This document shows positions 48,948-57,129 of a stretch of DNA of 64,000 bases, piece by piece. The notes under the pieces were generated by a model. The model did no database searches. It had not been told where the DNA came from and worked only from the letters and a program-made list of their open reading frames with translations. Source of the stretch: Streptomyces collinus Tu 365 (GTDB lineage Bacteria > Actinomycetota > Actinomycetes > Streptomycetales > Streptomycetaceae); assembly GCF_000444875.1 (NCBI RefSeq), contig NC_021985.1, forward strand, positions 2,551,535 to 2,615,534. The letters are read 5' to 3'. Position 1 is the stretch's first letter. Each line of letters starts with the position of its first letter. Position numbers and translations under genes: made by a program.

Positions 48948-50159
48948 TCAGGAGAGCTGGCCGCGCACGTAGGCGCGCCACTCGGCGGTGAACGCCGCGG
49001 GCGTGGTGCCGAGCACCTTGCGCAGCGCCTCCTCGACCGCGCCCGCCCGCCGCGGGTGGGCGCCGACGGCCCGGTAGAAGGCGCCGAGCTTCGCCTGGCC
49101 CCAGTCGTCGGCGATCATCCGGCAGGCCAGCCAGCCGCCCTCGTAGGCCTGGGCGAGGTGGGTGGGCTCGCCGCTGAAGCCGAAGTCCTTGTCGGCCGGG
49201 AGGGCCGTGGGCACGTGCCCGTCCTGGACCGCCCGGGCGAGTTCCGGTGCGGCTTCGGCGGGCGTGCGGCCGGTGCCCAGGTAGCCGATCCAGTCGGCGT
49301 AGCCCTCGGAGAGCCACAGCGGGGTGGCGGCGCCGGTGTCCGCGCGGGTGGCCACGTGGGTCGTCTCGTGGGTGAGCACGACCTGCTTGCCGACGCTGCC
49401 GAGCATGGCGTACGCCTCCGGGTTGACCACCACCCGGTCGGCGGGCGCCTTGCCCGAGCCGCCCGCCTCGCCGGTGGTGACGGCGGCGATGCCCCGGTAG
49501 CTGGAGGCGGGCGAGCCCAGCAGGGCCGCCATGCCCGGCAGCGAGCCCGGGACGAGGACGACGACCCGGCGCGCCCAGCGGGTGCCCCACTCCTGGGAGA
49601 CGGCCGGCACGGCGTGGTCCGCGAGCCGGGCGTACTCCCGCAGGCCGCGTGCGCTCCGGCCGGTCCCCAGGACCAGGCTGTGGGCGCCCTGCACGGCGGT
49701 CACCGTGCCCTGGTCCCACAGCTGCTGCCCGGCGCCGCCCGCCGGCTTGTCGGCGGTGACGTACCAGCGGCCGTCGGCGGTGCGGCTCAGCGCGAGGGTG
49801 CGGGGGACGCTGACCGGGGCCTGGTCGTAGCCGGCGATCCGGTAGCGCAGCTCGGCGTCGGCGGTGGAGCCCGCTCCCTCGCGGTGCACGGCGGTCACCC
49901 GGTAGCTCCAGGAGGCCAGCGGCAGCGCGCGCAGCCGGACGTAACCGGTCCGGGTGCCCGTGGTGCCGTACGCCCGCTCGTCGTGTCCGAGCAGGGCCGC
50001 CGACCGCCGGTCGAGCACCCGCTGCACCTCGGCGCGCGCCGAGTCCGCCGCCGTCCGCCCGCCGCATCCGGACAGGGGCGGTACGAGCAGCAGGCAGAGC
50101 CCCGCCGCCGCGGCGCGCCACACGCGCGGCGCGCGCCCCGCCCGTCCGCCGTCAGCCAT
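48948..50159 (-). CDS. Putative lipoprotein zinc metalloprotease (HExxH)
   Basis: A 403-aa exported protein. The N-terminus has a basic run, a hydrophobic stretch and a lipobox PPLSGCGG (Cys near residue 32), so it is a likely lipoprotein. An all-beta domain of the NTF2/SnoaL-like kind follows (about 35-150). The second half has VVLTHETTHVATRADTG with His264-Glu265-x-x-His268, and a third ligand candidate Glu285 in WLSEGYADWIGYL, the pattern of gluzincin peptidases. Conserved elements around it include VVVNPEAYAMLGSVG. ATG 50159 follows TACGAT with 6 nt, a leaderless pattern. Activity is inferred from the motif; the substrate is unknown. It is adjacent to two peptidoglycan hydrolases. Confidence 0.85.
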   Translation of the reverse strand: MADGGRAGRAPRVWRAAAAGLCLLLVPPLSGCGGRTAADSARAEVQRVLDRRSAALLGHDERAYGTTGTRTGYVRLRALPLASWSYRVTAVHREGAGSTADAELRYRIAGYDQAPVSVPRTLALSRTADGRWYVTADKPAGGAGQQLWDQGTVTAVQGAHSLVLGTGRSARGLREYARLADHAVPAVSQEWGTRWARRVVVLVPGSLPGMAALLGSPASSYRGIAAVTTGEAGGSGKAPADRVVVNPEAYAMLGSVGKQVVLTHETTHVATRADTGAATPLWLSEGYADWIGYLGTGRTPAEAAPELARAVQDGHVPTALPADKDFGFSGEPTHLAQAYEGGWLACRMIADDWGQAKLGAFYRAVGAHPRRAGAVEEALRKVLGTTPAAFTAEWRAYVRGQLS

Positions 50160-50188
50160 TTCTCGATCGTACGGCGCGGGGCCGGACG

Positions 50189-51211
50189 TCAGGGGCGGGT
50201 CACGGAGGAGACCGGCATCATCCCGACCGGGTCGTAGCGCACCGGCGCGCCGGGGTAGGGCGCGTGGATCACCTGCCCGTTGCCGACGTACATCGCCACG
50301 TGGCTGGCGTCGGAGCGGTAGACGACCAGGTCGCCGGGGCGCGCCTGGGACAGTGGGACCCGCCGGCCGGCGAGCCGCTGCTCCTGCGAGGTGCGCGGCA
50401 GATGGATGCCGGCGTGCGCGTACGACCACTGCATCAGGCCCGAGCAGTCGAAGCCGGAGGGGCCGGTCGCGCCCCACACGTAGGGGCGGCCGAGGGCGGA
50501 GCGGGCCGCGGCCAGGGCGGCCGCCGCGCGGGCGTCGGGCGCGGCGGAGCCGGTCAGGCCGTCCAGGCCCGGCAGGTCGCCGCGGCCGGCGCGGGAGGCC
50601 CGGCCGTAGGCGGCGCGTTCGGCGGCGGGCAGGGATGCGAGCAGCCTGCGGGCCCGGGCGAGTTTGCGCTCCACGGTCCGCTTGTGCGTGGCGACCGCCT
50701 TGCGGCTCTGCTCCAGGGCGGCCAGCTTGTCCTCGGCCTCGGCCCGCTCCTGGGCCAGTTCGCGCAGCGCGGACCGCAACGCGCGCAGCTGGCCCGCCTG
50801 CTGGGCGCCGATGCGGTCGAGGGTGGCCGCCTTGTCGAGGTAGTCGCCGGGGTCGTCGGAGAAGAGCAGGGCGACCGTCGGGTCGATGCCGCCCGAGCGG
50901 TACTGCGCGCCGGCCAGCGAACCGAGCCGTTCGCGCAGGGTGTTGACCCGCTGCTGCTGCCGGGCGATGTGATCCTGGGCGTAGCCGACCTCGCGGCGCA
51001 GGGTGCCGGCCCGTTCGTCCGCCTTGTCGTAGGCCTGGGTGGCCCGCTCGGCCTCCTCGTAGAGGCGGTCCACCTCGGCACGGGTGCCGCCGTGCGGCGC
51101 TGCGTCGGCCGGTACGGCGCCCAGTGCGGCGGCCGCGGCCGACAGCGCGCACAGGGCGGCACCGGCGCCGCGGTTGAACCCGGACGGTGGAAGACGGCGA
51201 TGGGACCCCAC
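50189..51211 (-). CDS. NlpC/P60-family peptidoglycan endopeptidase (paralogue 1)
   Basis: A 340-aa secreted hydrolase. A signal peptide (about residues 1-38, cleavage near ADA) is followed by a long coiled coil (about 45-210) and an NlpC/P60 domain. The catalytic residues are Cys in SGFDCSGLMQWSYAHAGIHL, His in YRSDASHVAMYVGNGQVIHA and His in the following HAPYPG. The domain would cleave D-Glu to diaminopimelate bonds in stem peptides, with the coiled coil as an inhibitory or docking element. GTG 51211 has AAGGA upstream. It is the downstream copy of a tandem pair with the gene at 51444; a terminator lies between, so each has its own transcript. Confidence 0.93.
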   Translation of the reverse strand: MGSHRRLPPSGFNRGAGAALCALSAAAAALGAVPADAAPHGGTRAEVDRLYEEAERATQAYDKADERAGTLRREVGYAQDHIARQQQRVNTLRERLGSLAGAQYRSGGIDPTVALLFSDDPGDYLDKAATLDRIGAQQAGQLRALRSALRELAQERAEAEDKLAALEQSRKAVATHKRTVERKLARARRLLASLPAAERAAYGRASRAGRGDLPGLDGLTGSAAPDARAAAALAAARSALGRPYVWGATGPSGFDCSGLMQWSYAHAGIHLPRTSQEQRLAGRRVPLSQARPGDLVVYRSDASHVAMYVGNGQVIHAPYPGAPVRYDPVGMMPVSSVTRP

Positions 51212-51346
51212 GGCAGTCCTTCTGCTGGCGGACGGAGACCGTTACCCCGGCGCCGGGGACGGGGAGGCCCCAGCGCCGGGGAAACGCGCCAGACAGTAGC
51301 CGTGCGGGCGGGCCCCGGCCAAAGACCGTGGCGTCAACACAGACTG

Positions 51347-51382
51347 ACGCCCCGCCGGTGACGCAGGTCAACGGCGGGGCGT
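51347..51382 (-). terminator. Terminator after NlpC/P60 paralogue 2
   Basis: ACGCCCCGCCG (51347-51357) and CGGCGGGGCGT (51372-51382) form an 11-bp perfect stem with a 14-nt loop, about 62 bp after the stop of the 51444-52478 gene on the minus strand. Confidence 0.7.
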
Positions 51383-51443
51383 GGAGTCAGTTCCGGTTCA
51401 CGGGATTCGCCCGTTCGGGCGCTTCCGGGCCGGTGCCACGGGG

Positions 51444-52478
51444 TCAGATGCGGACGCCGAACTGGAAGGGCATGTTGCCCATCGCCTCGTAGCGGACGAC
51501 GGCGCCGGTGTGCGGCGCGTGCAGCACCTGGCCGTTGCCCGCGTACAGGCCGACGTGGTGCATGTCGCCGTAGAAGATGACCAGGTCACCGACCTTGAGG
51601 TCGGACTGGTTGTAGATCCGGGTGCCGGCGTTGGCCTGCGCCTCGGAGGTGCGCGGTATGGAGACGCCGGCCTGGGCGTAGGCCCAGGAGGTCAGGCCCG
51701 AGCAGTCGAACGAGGAGGGGCCGGTGGCGCCGTAGACGTACGGCTTGCCGATCTGGCTCTGGGCGGCCGAGAACGCGGCCGAGGCGCGCCCGGAGGCGGG
51801 CGGGGCGTTCTTGAGGTCCACGCGCTCGGTGGAGGAGCGGTTGGCGCGGGCCTGCTCGGCGTCGAGGGCCGCCTTCTCCTTGGCGGTCAGGGTGTTCAGG
51901 AGCTTCTGCGCCTCGGCGAGCTTGCCCTGGACTTCCTTCTTCTTGTTGCCCAGCTCGGTACGGGTGGAGGCCAGGTCCTTGAGCTTCTCGGTGGCCTCGG
52001 CGCGCTCCTGGGCGAGTTCGCGCTGCTTGTCCTGGATCTTTTTCAGCGCCTCGACCTGCTGGCTGCTCAACTGGTCGAGCGTGGAGGCCTTGTCGAGGTA
52101 GTCGTCCGGGTTGGAGGACAGGAACAGCTGCACCGAGGGGTCGATGCCGCCCGAGCGGTACTGGGCGGTGGCCATCGAACCCAGGCCGTCGCGGAGCTTG
52201 TTCAGCTCCTCCTGGCCGCGGGCCACGTTGTCCTGGATCGTGGAGATTTCCTTCTGCAGCTTCTGCTGCTTCTCCTTGGCCCCGTTGTACTTCTCGGTGG
52301 CCTGCTCGGCCTGCTGGTAGAGCTTGTCGACCTTCGCCTTCACCTCGTCCTTGCCGAGCTTCTCGCTCGGGGCGGCGTTGGCGGCGTTCGCGCTCAGCAC
52401 GACGGCAGCGGCGGCTGCGGTGGTCAGCACGGTGACACGCGTGCGGCTCGGCTGCTTGGGTCGACGGTGGGACGCCAC
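51444..52478 (-). CDS. NlpC/P60-family peptidoglycan endopeptidase (paralogue 2)
   Basis: A 344-aa secreted endopeptidase, closely similar in plan to the preceding paralogue. Signal peptide (about 1-36, ending ANAA), coiled coil rich in Lys/Gln/Glu (about 45-210, for example KYNGAKEKQQKLQKEISTIQ), then the catalytic domain with SSFDCSGLTSWAYAQAGVSI, FYGDMHHVGLYAGNGQVLHA and HTGAVVRYE. The coiled coils share the QYRSGGIDP-S/T-V segment between paralogues. The GTG start at 52478 has AGAAGGAG about 14 nt upstream and a strong vegetative promoter at 52532-52561. In Streptomyces such enzymes act in spore and hyphal wall remodelling. Confidence 0.94.
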   Translation of the reverse strand: MASHRRPKQPSRTRVTVLTTAAAAAVVLSANAANAAPSEKLGKDEVKAKVDKLYQQAEQATEKYNGAKEKQQKLQKEISTIQDNVARGQEELNKLRDGLGSMATAQYRSGGIDPSVQLFLSSNPDDYLDKASTLDQLSSQQVEALKKIQDKQRELAQERAEATEKLKDLASTRTELGNKKKEVQGKLAEAQKLLNTLTAKEKAALDAEQARANRSSTERVDLKNAPPASGRASAAFSAAQSQIGKPYVYGATGPSSFDCSGLTSWAYAQAGVSIPRTSEAQANAGTRIYNQSDLKVGDLVIFYGDMHHVGLYAGNGQVLHAPHTGAVVRYEAMGNMPFQFGVRI

Positions 52479-52531
52479 GGAGGACGAACTCCTTCTTGTG
52501 AGTGATCACCCGTTCGGAGGTTCGAGGCCAG

Positions 52532-52561
52532 ACCCTAGTGACCTCGCTGTGATCAGTTCAA
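52532..52561 (-). promoter_or_regulatory. Promoter of NlpC/P60 paralogue 2
   Basis: On the minus strand TTGAAC (complement of 52556-52561) and TAGGGT (complement of 52532-52537) are spaced by 18 bp, a good HrdB-type promoter. It leaves a leader of roughly 45 nt before the GTG at 52478. Confidence 0.75.
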
Positions 52562-52581
52562 ATCCTCACGGCAAAAAAACA

Positions 52582-52651
52582 CGTCACGCAATGCATTCTT
52601 TGCACTTAACTCACGTGCGGTGATGTGCGATTGACACTACGTTGCGTGACG
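52582..52651. repeat. Widely spaced inverted repeat upstream of NlpC/P60 paralogue 2
   Basis: CGTCACGCAA (52582-52591) and TTGCGTGACG (52642-52651) are perfect inverted 10-bp sequences 50 bp apart, in an unusually A/T-rich 212-bp spacer with several TGCA elements between them. They lie just upstream of the -35 of the NlpC/P60 promoter. The loop is too large for a normal terminator of the upstream NYN gene, so paired binding sites are the other reading. Confidence 0.5.
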
Positions 52652-52690
52652 GTTCGGTCAATTCGGGCATTGCATATGCGCGTTGCACGT

Positions 52691-54034
52691 TCAGGACAGT
52701 CGCTTCAGAAGTACCGCAGAGGCCACGGGACGGGCACCCGCCCTGGCGACCCCGTCGGCCACCTCCCGGTCGGTCGACGCGACGATGACCGGACGGCCCG
52801 GCGGCTCCGCGCGCACGAGCTGACGGATCAGCTCGTCGGCCGTGACGCCCGGCTTGGAGAACAGCACCCGCACCCCGCGCGGCGGCGCGAGCAGCACCGG
52901 CGCGGCCAGCTCGGCGCCGTCGAAGACGCACGTCACCTCCGCCCCGGTCTGCGCCGCGAGCGCGGAGAGCTGCCCGAGCAGGCGCAGCCGCTGCTTCTCC
53001 AGCGGCATCTGCGGATAGCCGGTCTTGGTGACGTTGTAGCCGTCGACCACCAGGTGCGCCTGCGGCAGCGCGAGCAACTGGTCGAGGATGGCCGGATCGT
53101 TCTCGGAGAGCGCCCGGGCCGCGATGTCCTTCGGGGTCATCCGCCCCGGCTCGACCGCGTCCACGGTCTCCGCCGGGCGCACCGACACCGGCGGCAGGGC
53201 GAGTTCACGTCTGAGGCCCTGCGCGGCGTCCAGGAGCGTGTCCAGCAGCAGCCGCACCCGCATGTCCTCGACGCTGCGGCCCTCGCGGACCGCCCGGCGG
53301 GTGGCCTCCAGGGCCGCCTCGGACTCGCCGAGGCGTGCCTTGAGCCGCCGGCTCTCGCTCTCCGCGGCCGACACCTGCGCGGCCCCCTCGGCCCGCACGG
53401 CCTCGATCTCGCCGTGGACCCGGCGCAGGGCCGCCTCGCCCCGCTTGACGTCGCTGAGGGCCGCCCTGAGCTTGCGGTGCAGCGCCTCCGCCTCCCGCTT
53501 GGCCGACTCCAGTTCGGCGCGCAGCCGTTCGGTCTCGGCCCGGGTCTGCTCCCGGGAGCGGTCCAGCTCCGCGCGCAGCCGCTCCAGTTCGGCCCGGCTC
53601 TCCTCGTCGGCCCGCTCGGCGTCCGCGCGCTGCGCCTCCTCGCCGGCCGCGGTGACCAGCTTCACCCAGCCCGCGGGGCGCAGTACGTAGGCCGCGGCCG
53701 CCACGTCGAGCGGGTCCGCGGCCGGGGGCGGCGAGCCGGAGTCGAGGGCGCCGGAGAGCTCCGGCTGCGCCTCTCTGAACTTCTCCCCGATCCGCTGCCG
53801 GAACAGCGGCTCGGTCTCCAGCGCCGCCGCCATCGCGTTCCCGGCGAACTTCGCCCGCCGGGTCGGGGTGAAGCGGGCGTACTGTCTGAGCTGGGCCGGC
53901 AGTTCCGTCATGGTCAGACCGCCGAAGCCGTCCGAGACGATCTGCACGACCCGCCGGCGCACGCCGTCGGGCAGCGGACGGTCAAGCACCTCAGCGGTGC
54001 CGTCGCCCGGCCCCCCGCCTGCGGTCTCCACCAT
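52691..54034 (-). CDS. NYN-domain protein with central coiled coil
   Basis: A 447-aa protein. The first 110 residues are helical (LPDGVRRRVVQIVSDGFGGL, MTELPAQLRQYARFTPTRRA) and resemble the N-terminal region of Actinobacterial NYN proteins. A long Glu/Arg/Ala coiled coil covers about 140-270. The C-terminal domain is a YacP-type NYN nuclease fold: AHLVVDGYNVTKTGYPQMPL with the first Asp, VTCVFDGAELAAPV, VRVLFSKPGVTADELIRQLV and VIVASTDREVADGVARAGAR, giving the conserved acidic residues for metal binding. RNA cleavage is plausible but unproven. ATG 54034 is used. It is 37 bp downstream of a zinc-ribbon gene on the same strand. Confidence 0.9.
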   Translation of the reverse strand: MVETAGGGPGDGTAEVLDRPLPDGVRRRVVQIVSDGFGGLTMTELPAQLRQYARFTPTRRAKFAGNAMAAALETEPLFRQRIGEKFREAQPELSGALDSGSPPPAADPLDVAAAAYVLRPAGWVKLVTAAGEEAQRADAERADEESRAELERLRAELDRSREQTRAETERLRAELESAKREAEALHRKLRAALSDVKRGEAALRRVHGEIEAVRAEGAAQVSAAESESRRLKARLGESEAALEATRRAVREGRSVEDMRVRLLLDTLLDAAQGLRRELALPPVSVRPAETVDAVEPGRMTPKDIAARALSENDPAILDQLLALPQAHLVVDGYNVTKTGYPQMPLEKQRLRLLGQLSALAAQTGAEVTCVFDGAELAAPVLLAPPRGVRVLFSKPGVTADELIRQLVRAEPPGRPVIVASTDREVADGVARAGARPVASAVLLKRLS

Positions 54035-54071
54035 CCGTCACACCCCAATACCTGTACGGGGCCCGCTCCGC

Positions 54072-54311
54072 TCAGGAGCCGGCGCCCGGCCTGTCCACGA
54101 GTTCCACCTGGTCCACCGCGTTGCACCAGCGGCAGCGGACCGACTCGATGGTCTCACTGACCACCTCGCGCTCCTCCACGTTCGGCTCGCCCGCGAGGTC
54201 GAGGTGGACGTACTCGACGACCTTCGACGAGCGGGTGACGTCGAAGCGGGTCAGATTGCCGCAGAGGGTGCAGCGCCATCGCGTCGTGGCGGTCGGCAGG
54301 GGAACCGTCAT
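54072..54311 (-). CDS. Small zinc-ribbon-like protein
   Basis: A 79-aa protein with two CxxC pairs: WRCTLCGNLTRFDVTRSSKV near the N-terminus and VRCRWCNAVDQVELVDRP near the C-terminus, spaced as for one zinc ribbon. The middle is acidic (EEREVVSETIES). I know it as a conserved Streptomyces hypothetical gene. ATG 54311 is preceded by GAAGGAAGCG. It lies immediately upstream of the NYN gene, 37 bp, so a functional link with RNA processing is suggested by context alone. Confidence 0.85.
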   Translation of the reverse strand: MTVPLPTATTRWRCTLCGNLTRFDVTRSSKVVEYVHLDLAGEPNVEEREVVSETIESVRCRWCNAVDQVELVDRPGAGS

Positions 54312-54463
54312 CGTGCCTGTTCGCTTCCTTCTCGGGTCGGTCCGCGCCGCTCCTCGACGCGTGTGGCTCGTACCCTACGGCCTGCCGGGTCCTCGCCGCC
54401 CGTCCGTCCACGGCGGCGAGGCGGTCTGTCAGGCTGCGTCCCGTTACGTCATGCTCTGTAGTC

Positions 54464-55258
54464 ATGATCAGCACGTGGGGCACGGCGGCCGGCAGGACAC
54501 TCAGGGCGGTCCGGGGCGCCTCCGCACCCACCACGTACACCCTCATCGTCCTGTGTTCCCTGCTCTTCGTCCTCGGACCGGCCTCGGGGCTGACGGTGGC
54601 CTACGGCGCCGGGGACGCCCTGCTCGCCGCGCAGCGGGCGTACTTCCGGCACTGGGGTGTGGTGCCGGCCGACCTGTTCCACCGCCCGGTCCGGGAGGCG
54701 CTCACCCCGGCCACCGCGCTGTTCGTGCACGGCAGCTGGGTGCATCTGCTCGGCAACATGCTCTTCCTCTTCGTCTTCGGCGTCATGACCGAGGAACGGA
54801 TGGGCCGGGTCGAGTTCTCCCTCTTCTACGTCGGCTGCGGCTACCTCGCCCTGCTGGGCTACGCGGCCGCCAACGCCGCCTCCGAGCAGTCGCTGGTGGG
54901 CGCCTCCGGGGCGATCTCGGCGGTCCTCGGGGCGTTCCTCTACCTGTTCCCCCGCGCCCGTGTGACCAGTCTCCTCCCCTTCCTGTTCTTCCTGCCGATG
55001 CGCTTCCCCGCCTGGGTGGTGCTGCCGTTCTGGGCGGCGCTGCAGTGGCTCGCGGCGGGCAGCTCCGGCTCGGGGCCCGGGGTGGCCTACCTCGCCCACC
55101 TGGTCGGCTTCGGCCTCGGCTTCGGCTACGCGTGGCTGCGCTACGGACGGGAGCGGGCTCGGGGCCGGGGCCCCGGAGCGGCGGTGGTGGCGGACGCGGG
55201 GGCGACTAGAGTGAAGTCCGCAGCGGCTCCGGCACCTGAGGGAGAGAACCAGTCGTGA
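54464..55258 (+). CDS. Rhomboid-family intramembrane serine protease
   Basis: A 264-aa polytopic protein with about six membrane helices. The rhomboid markers are present: the WVHLLGNMLFLFVFG His/Asn helix after LFVHGS, the active-site Ser in LVGASGAISAVLGAFLYLFP (GASG) and the catalytic His in VAYLAHLVGFGLGFGYAW. Residues run in the correct order, so it should be active. The C-terminal 40 residues are a basic, Ala-rich tail. ATG 54464 is used; the surrounding sequence shows no ribosome-binding site. The AsnC-type gene starts inside its stop codon (GTGA), so both are translated together. Confidence 0.94.
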   Translation: MISTWGTAAGRTLRAVRGASAPTTYTLIVLCSLLFVLGPASGLTVAYGAGDALLAAQRAYFRHWGVVPADLFHRPVREALTPATALFVHGSWVHLLGNMLFLFVFGVMTEERMGRVEFSLFYVGCGYLALLGYAAANAASEQSLVGASGAISAVLGAFLYLFPRARVTSLLPFLFFLPMRFPAWVVLPFWAALQWLAAGSSGSGPGVAYLAHLVGFGLGFGYAWLRYGRERARGRGPGAAVVADAGATRVKSAAAPAPEGENQS

Positions 55259-55536
55259 TCACCGCGATCGTCCTGATCAAGACCAGCGTGGACCGGATCC
55301 CCGAGATCGCGGAGCAGATCGCCGCGCTGGAGAGCGTCAGCGAGGTCTTCTCCGTCACCGGCACCTACGACCTGATCGCCATGGTCCGGGTACGGCAGCA
55401 CGAGGACCTCGCCGAGGTCATCCCCGGCCGGATCAGCAGGATCCCGGGCGTCGAGGGCACCGACACGCACGTCGCGTTCCGCACCTACTCCCAGCACGAC
55501 CTGGAGGCCGCGTTCGCGATCGGGCTGGACAACTAG
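55255..55536 (+). CDS. Lrp/AsnC ligand-binding (RAM) domain protein
   Basis: A 93-aa stand-alone RAM domain (regulation of amino acid metabolism) without a DNA-binding domain. It opens VITAIVLIKTSVDRIPEIAE, then SVSEVFSVTGTYDLIAMVRV, where the GTYDL strand-turn is the signature, and ends FRTYSQHDLEAAFAIG. Such proteins form dimers and octamers and bind amino acids or modulate full-length Lrp-type regulators. It overlaps the rhomboid stop by four bases as GTGA, and a perfect palindromic terminator lies 17 bp beyond it. Confidence 0.95.
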   Translation: MITAIVLIKTSVDRIPEIAEQIAALESVSEVFSVTGTYDLIAMVRVRQHEDLAEVIPGRISRIPGVEGTDTHVAFRTYSQHDLEAAFAIGLDN

Positions 55537-55553
55537 CCCCGCACGGCCACGAC

Positions 55554-55589
55554 AGGGGGCAGGGGCGGCCGCGGCCGCCCCTGCCCCCT
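55554..55589. terminator. Bidirectional terminator, 36-bp perfect palindrome
   Basis: AGGGGGCAGGGGCGGCC (55554-55570) pairs with its exact complement (55573-55589) around GC. It stands between the convergent rhomboid/AsnC operon and the class V aminotransferase gene. Confidence 0.9.
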
Positions 55590-55608
55590 GCTCGTCGTGT
55601 CCGACCCG

Positions 55609-56988
55609 TCAGACGGCCGGGACGCAGCGGCCGTCCTCGGTGCGGTACCGCCACTTGGCGCCGTCCCTGACCAGTTCACGGACCGCGCGCACGAAACGCT
55701 CGACGTGCTCGTCGGGGGTGCCCGCGCCGAAGCTGACCCGGATGGCGTTCAGGGACTTCTCGCCCGGCGCGGCCTCGGGGGCGCCGCACTCGCCCTGGGT
55801 CCCCGGGTCGGCGCCCAGCAGGGTGCGCACCAGCGGGTGCGCGCAGAACAGGCCGTCGCGGACGCCGATGCCGTACTCGGCGGAGAGCGCGGCGGCGAAG
55901 TGGGAGCTGTTCCAGCCCTCGACGACGAAGGAGATCACGCCGACGCGCGGGGCGTCGTCGCCGAAGAGGGACAGGATCCTGACCTCCGGCACCTCGGCCA
56001 GGCCCGCGCGGACCGTGTCGATCAGCCGCCGCTCACGGGCGACCAGGGTCTCGAAGCCGGCCTCGGTGAGCGCCTTGCAGGCGGAGGCGATGGAGTAGGC
56101 GCCGATGACGTTCGGCGAGCCGGCCTCGTGCCGTGCGGCGCTCTCGTGCCACTCCACGGCCACTCCCCCGTCCTCGCGGCGGGTGACCTTGCGGCTGGCG
56201 CCGCCGCCCGCGAGGTAGGGGTCGGCCGCGGTCAGCCAGTCGGCGCGGCCGGCCAGCACGCCCGAGCCGAAGGGGGCGTAGAGCTTGTGGCCGGAGAAGG
56301 CGACCCAGTCCACGTCCAGCTCCCGCACGGACACCGGGTGGTGCGGCGCGAGCTGGGCGGCGTCGAGCACGATCCGGGCGCCGTGCGCGTGGGCCGCGGC
56401 GGCCAGCTCGCGCACCGGCCACAGCTCGCCGGTCACGTTGGAGGCGCCGGTGACGCAGACCAGGGCCGGGCCGTGCGGGTCGCGGTCGGCCAGGGCCCGC
56501 TCCAGGGTCTCGACGGCCTGGCGCGGGGTGCGCGGTGCGTCGAGGAAGGTGACCCGGGCGTCGCGCCAGGGCAGCAGGGAGGCGTGGTGCTCGGTCTCGA
56601 AGACGAAGACCTGGCAGCCGGCCGGGAGGGCGCGGGCGAGCAGGTTCAGGGAGTCCGTGGTCGAGCGGGTGAAGACCACCTGGTCGGCCGGCCGGCAGTC
56701 GAGGAACTCGGCGACCGTGCGGCGGGCGTTCTCGAACAGGTCGGTGGAGAGCTGCGAGAGGTAGCCGGCCCCGCGGTGGACGCTGCCGTAGTACGGCGCG
56801 TAGGCGGCCACGTCGTCCCAGACGCGCTGGAGTGCGGGGGCGCTGGCGGCGTAGTCGAGTGCCGCGTAGGTGACGTCGCCGCCCGTCACGAGCGGGACGG
56901 TGACGTCCCGGCCCAGCACGGGCAGCGGAGCACACACGGCGCGGTCGGCGGTGGGGGTGGCGGCGGCGGTGGTGGCGGTCACGGACAT
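55609..56988 (-). CDS. Class V aminotransferase, cysteine desulfurase-like
   Basis: A 459-aa PLP enzyme of fold type I. The cofactor region has QVVFTRSTTDSLNLLARALP, FETEHHASLLPWRDA, RIVLDAAQLAPHHPVSVREL and VDWVAFSGHKLYAPFGSGVL, where Lys of SGHKLYAP forms the Schiff base. A loop Cys equivalent to the SufS active-site cysteine is in GVRDGLFCAHPLVRTLLG. It differs from SufS in a long N-terminal extension (about 40 residues). ATG 56988 has AGGAG 7 nt upstream; the longer open frame from 57057 is not supported. A SAM-IV riboswitch in its leader links it to sulfur or methionine metabolism. Substrate not proven. Confidence 0.9.
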   Translation of the reverse strand: MSVTATTAAATPTADRAVCAPLPVLGRDVTVPLVTGGDVTYAALDYAASAPALQRVWDDVAAYAPYYGSVHRGAGYLSQLSTDLFENARRTVAEFLDCRPADQVVFTRSTTDSLNLLARALPAGCQVFVFETEHHASLLPWRDARVTFLDAPRTPRQAVETLERALADRDPHGPALVCVTGASNVTGELWPVRELAAAAHAHGARIVLDAAQLAPHHPVSVRELDVDWVAFSGHKLYAPFGSGVLAGRADWLTAADPYLAGGGASRKVTRREDGGVAVEWHESAARHEAGSPNVIGAYSIASACKALTEAGFETLVARERRLIDTVRAGLAEVPEVRILSLFGDDAPRVGVISFVVEGWNSSHFAAALSAEYGIGVRDGLFCAHPLVRTLLGADPGTQGECGAPEAAPGEKSLNAIRVSFGAGTPDEHVERFVRAVRELVRDGAKWRYRTEDGRCVPAV

Positions 56989-57129
56989 GACGGACTCCTG
57001 TGTGAGCAGGCGCGGTCGCCGTGCGAGCCGACGGGCTCGAGCACGGGGACGGCACAAAGGGGGTCGCCGGAATGGCCTGAACGGCGATCACGGCGGGAAA
57101 AGGGGGACGCGGAGGCGGGGCTCGACGCC

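Noticed and set aside
51212..51443. A ydaO-type c-di-AMP riboswitch before the NlpC/P60 genes
   Set aside because: Known upstream of some Streptomyces wall hydrolases, but neither this spacer nor 52479-52690 shows the conserved ydaO core.
55609..57057. Longer N-terminus for the class V aminotransferase from 57057
   Set aside because: The extra 23 residues are Arg-rich and lack similarity, while AGGAG precedes the ATG at 56988.
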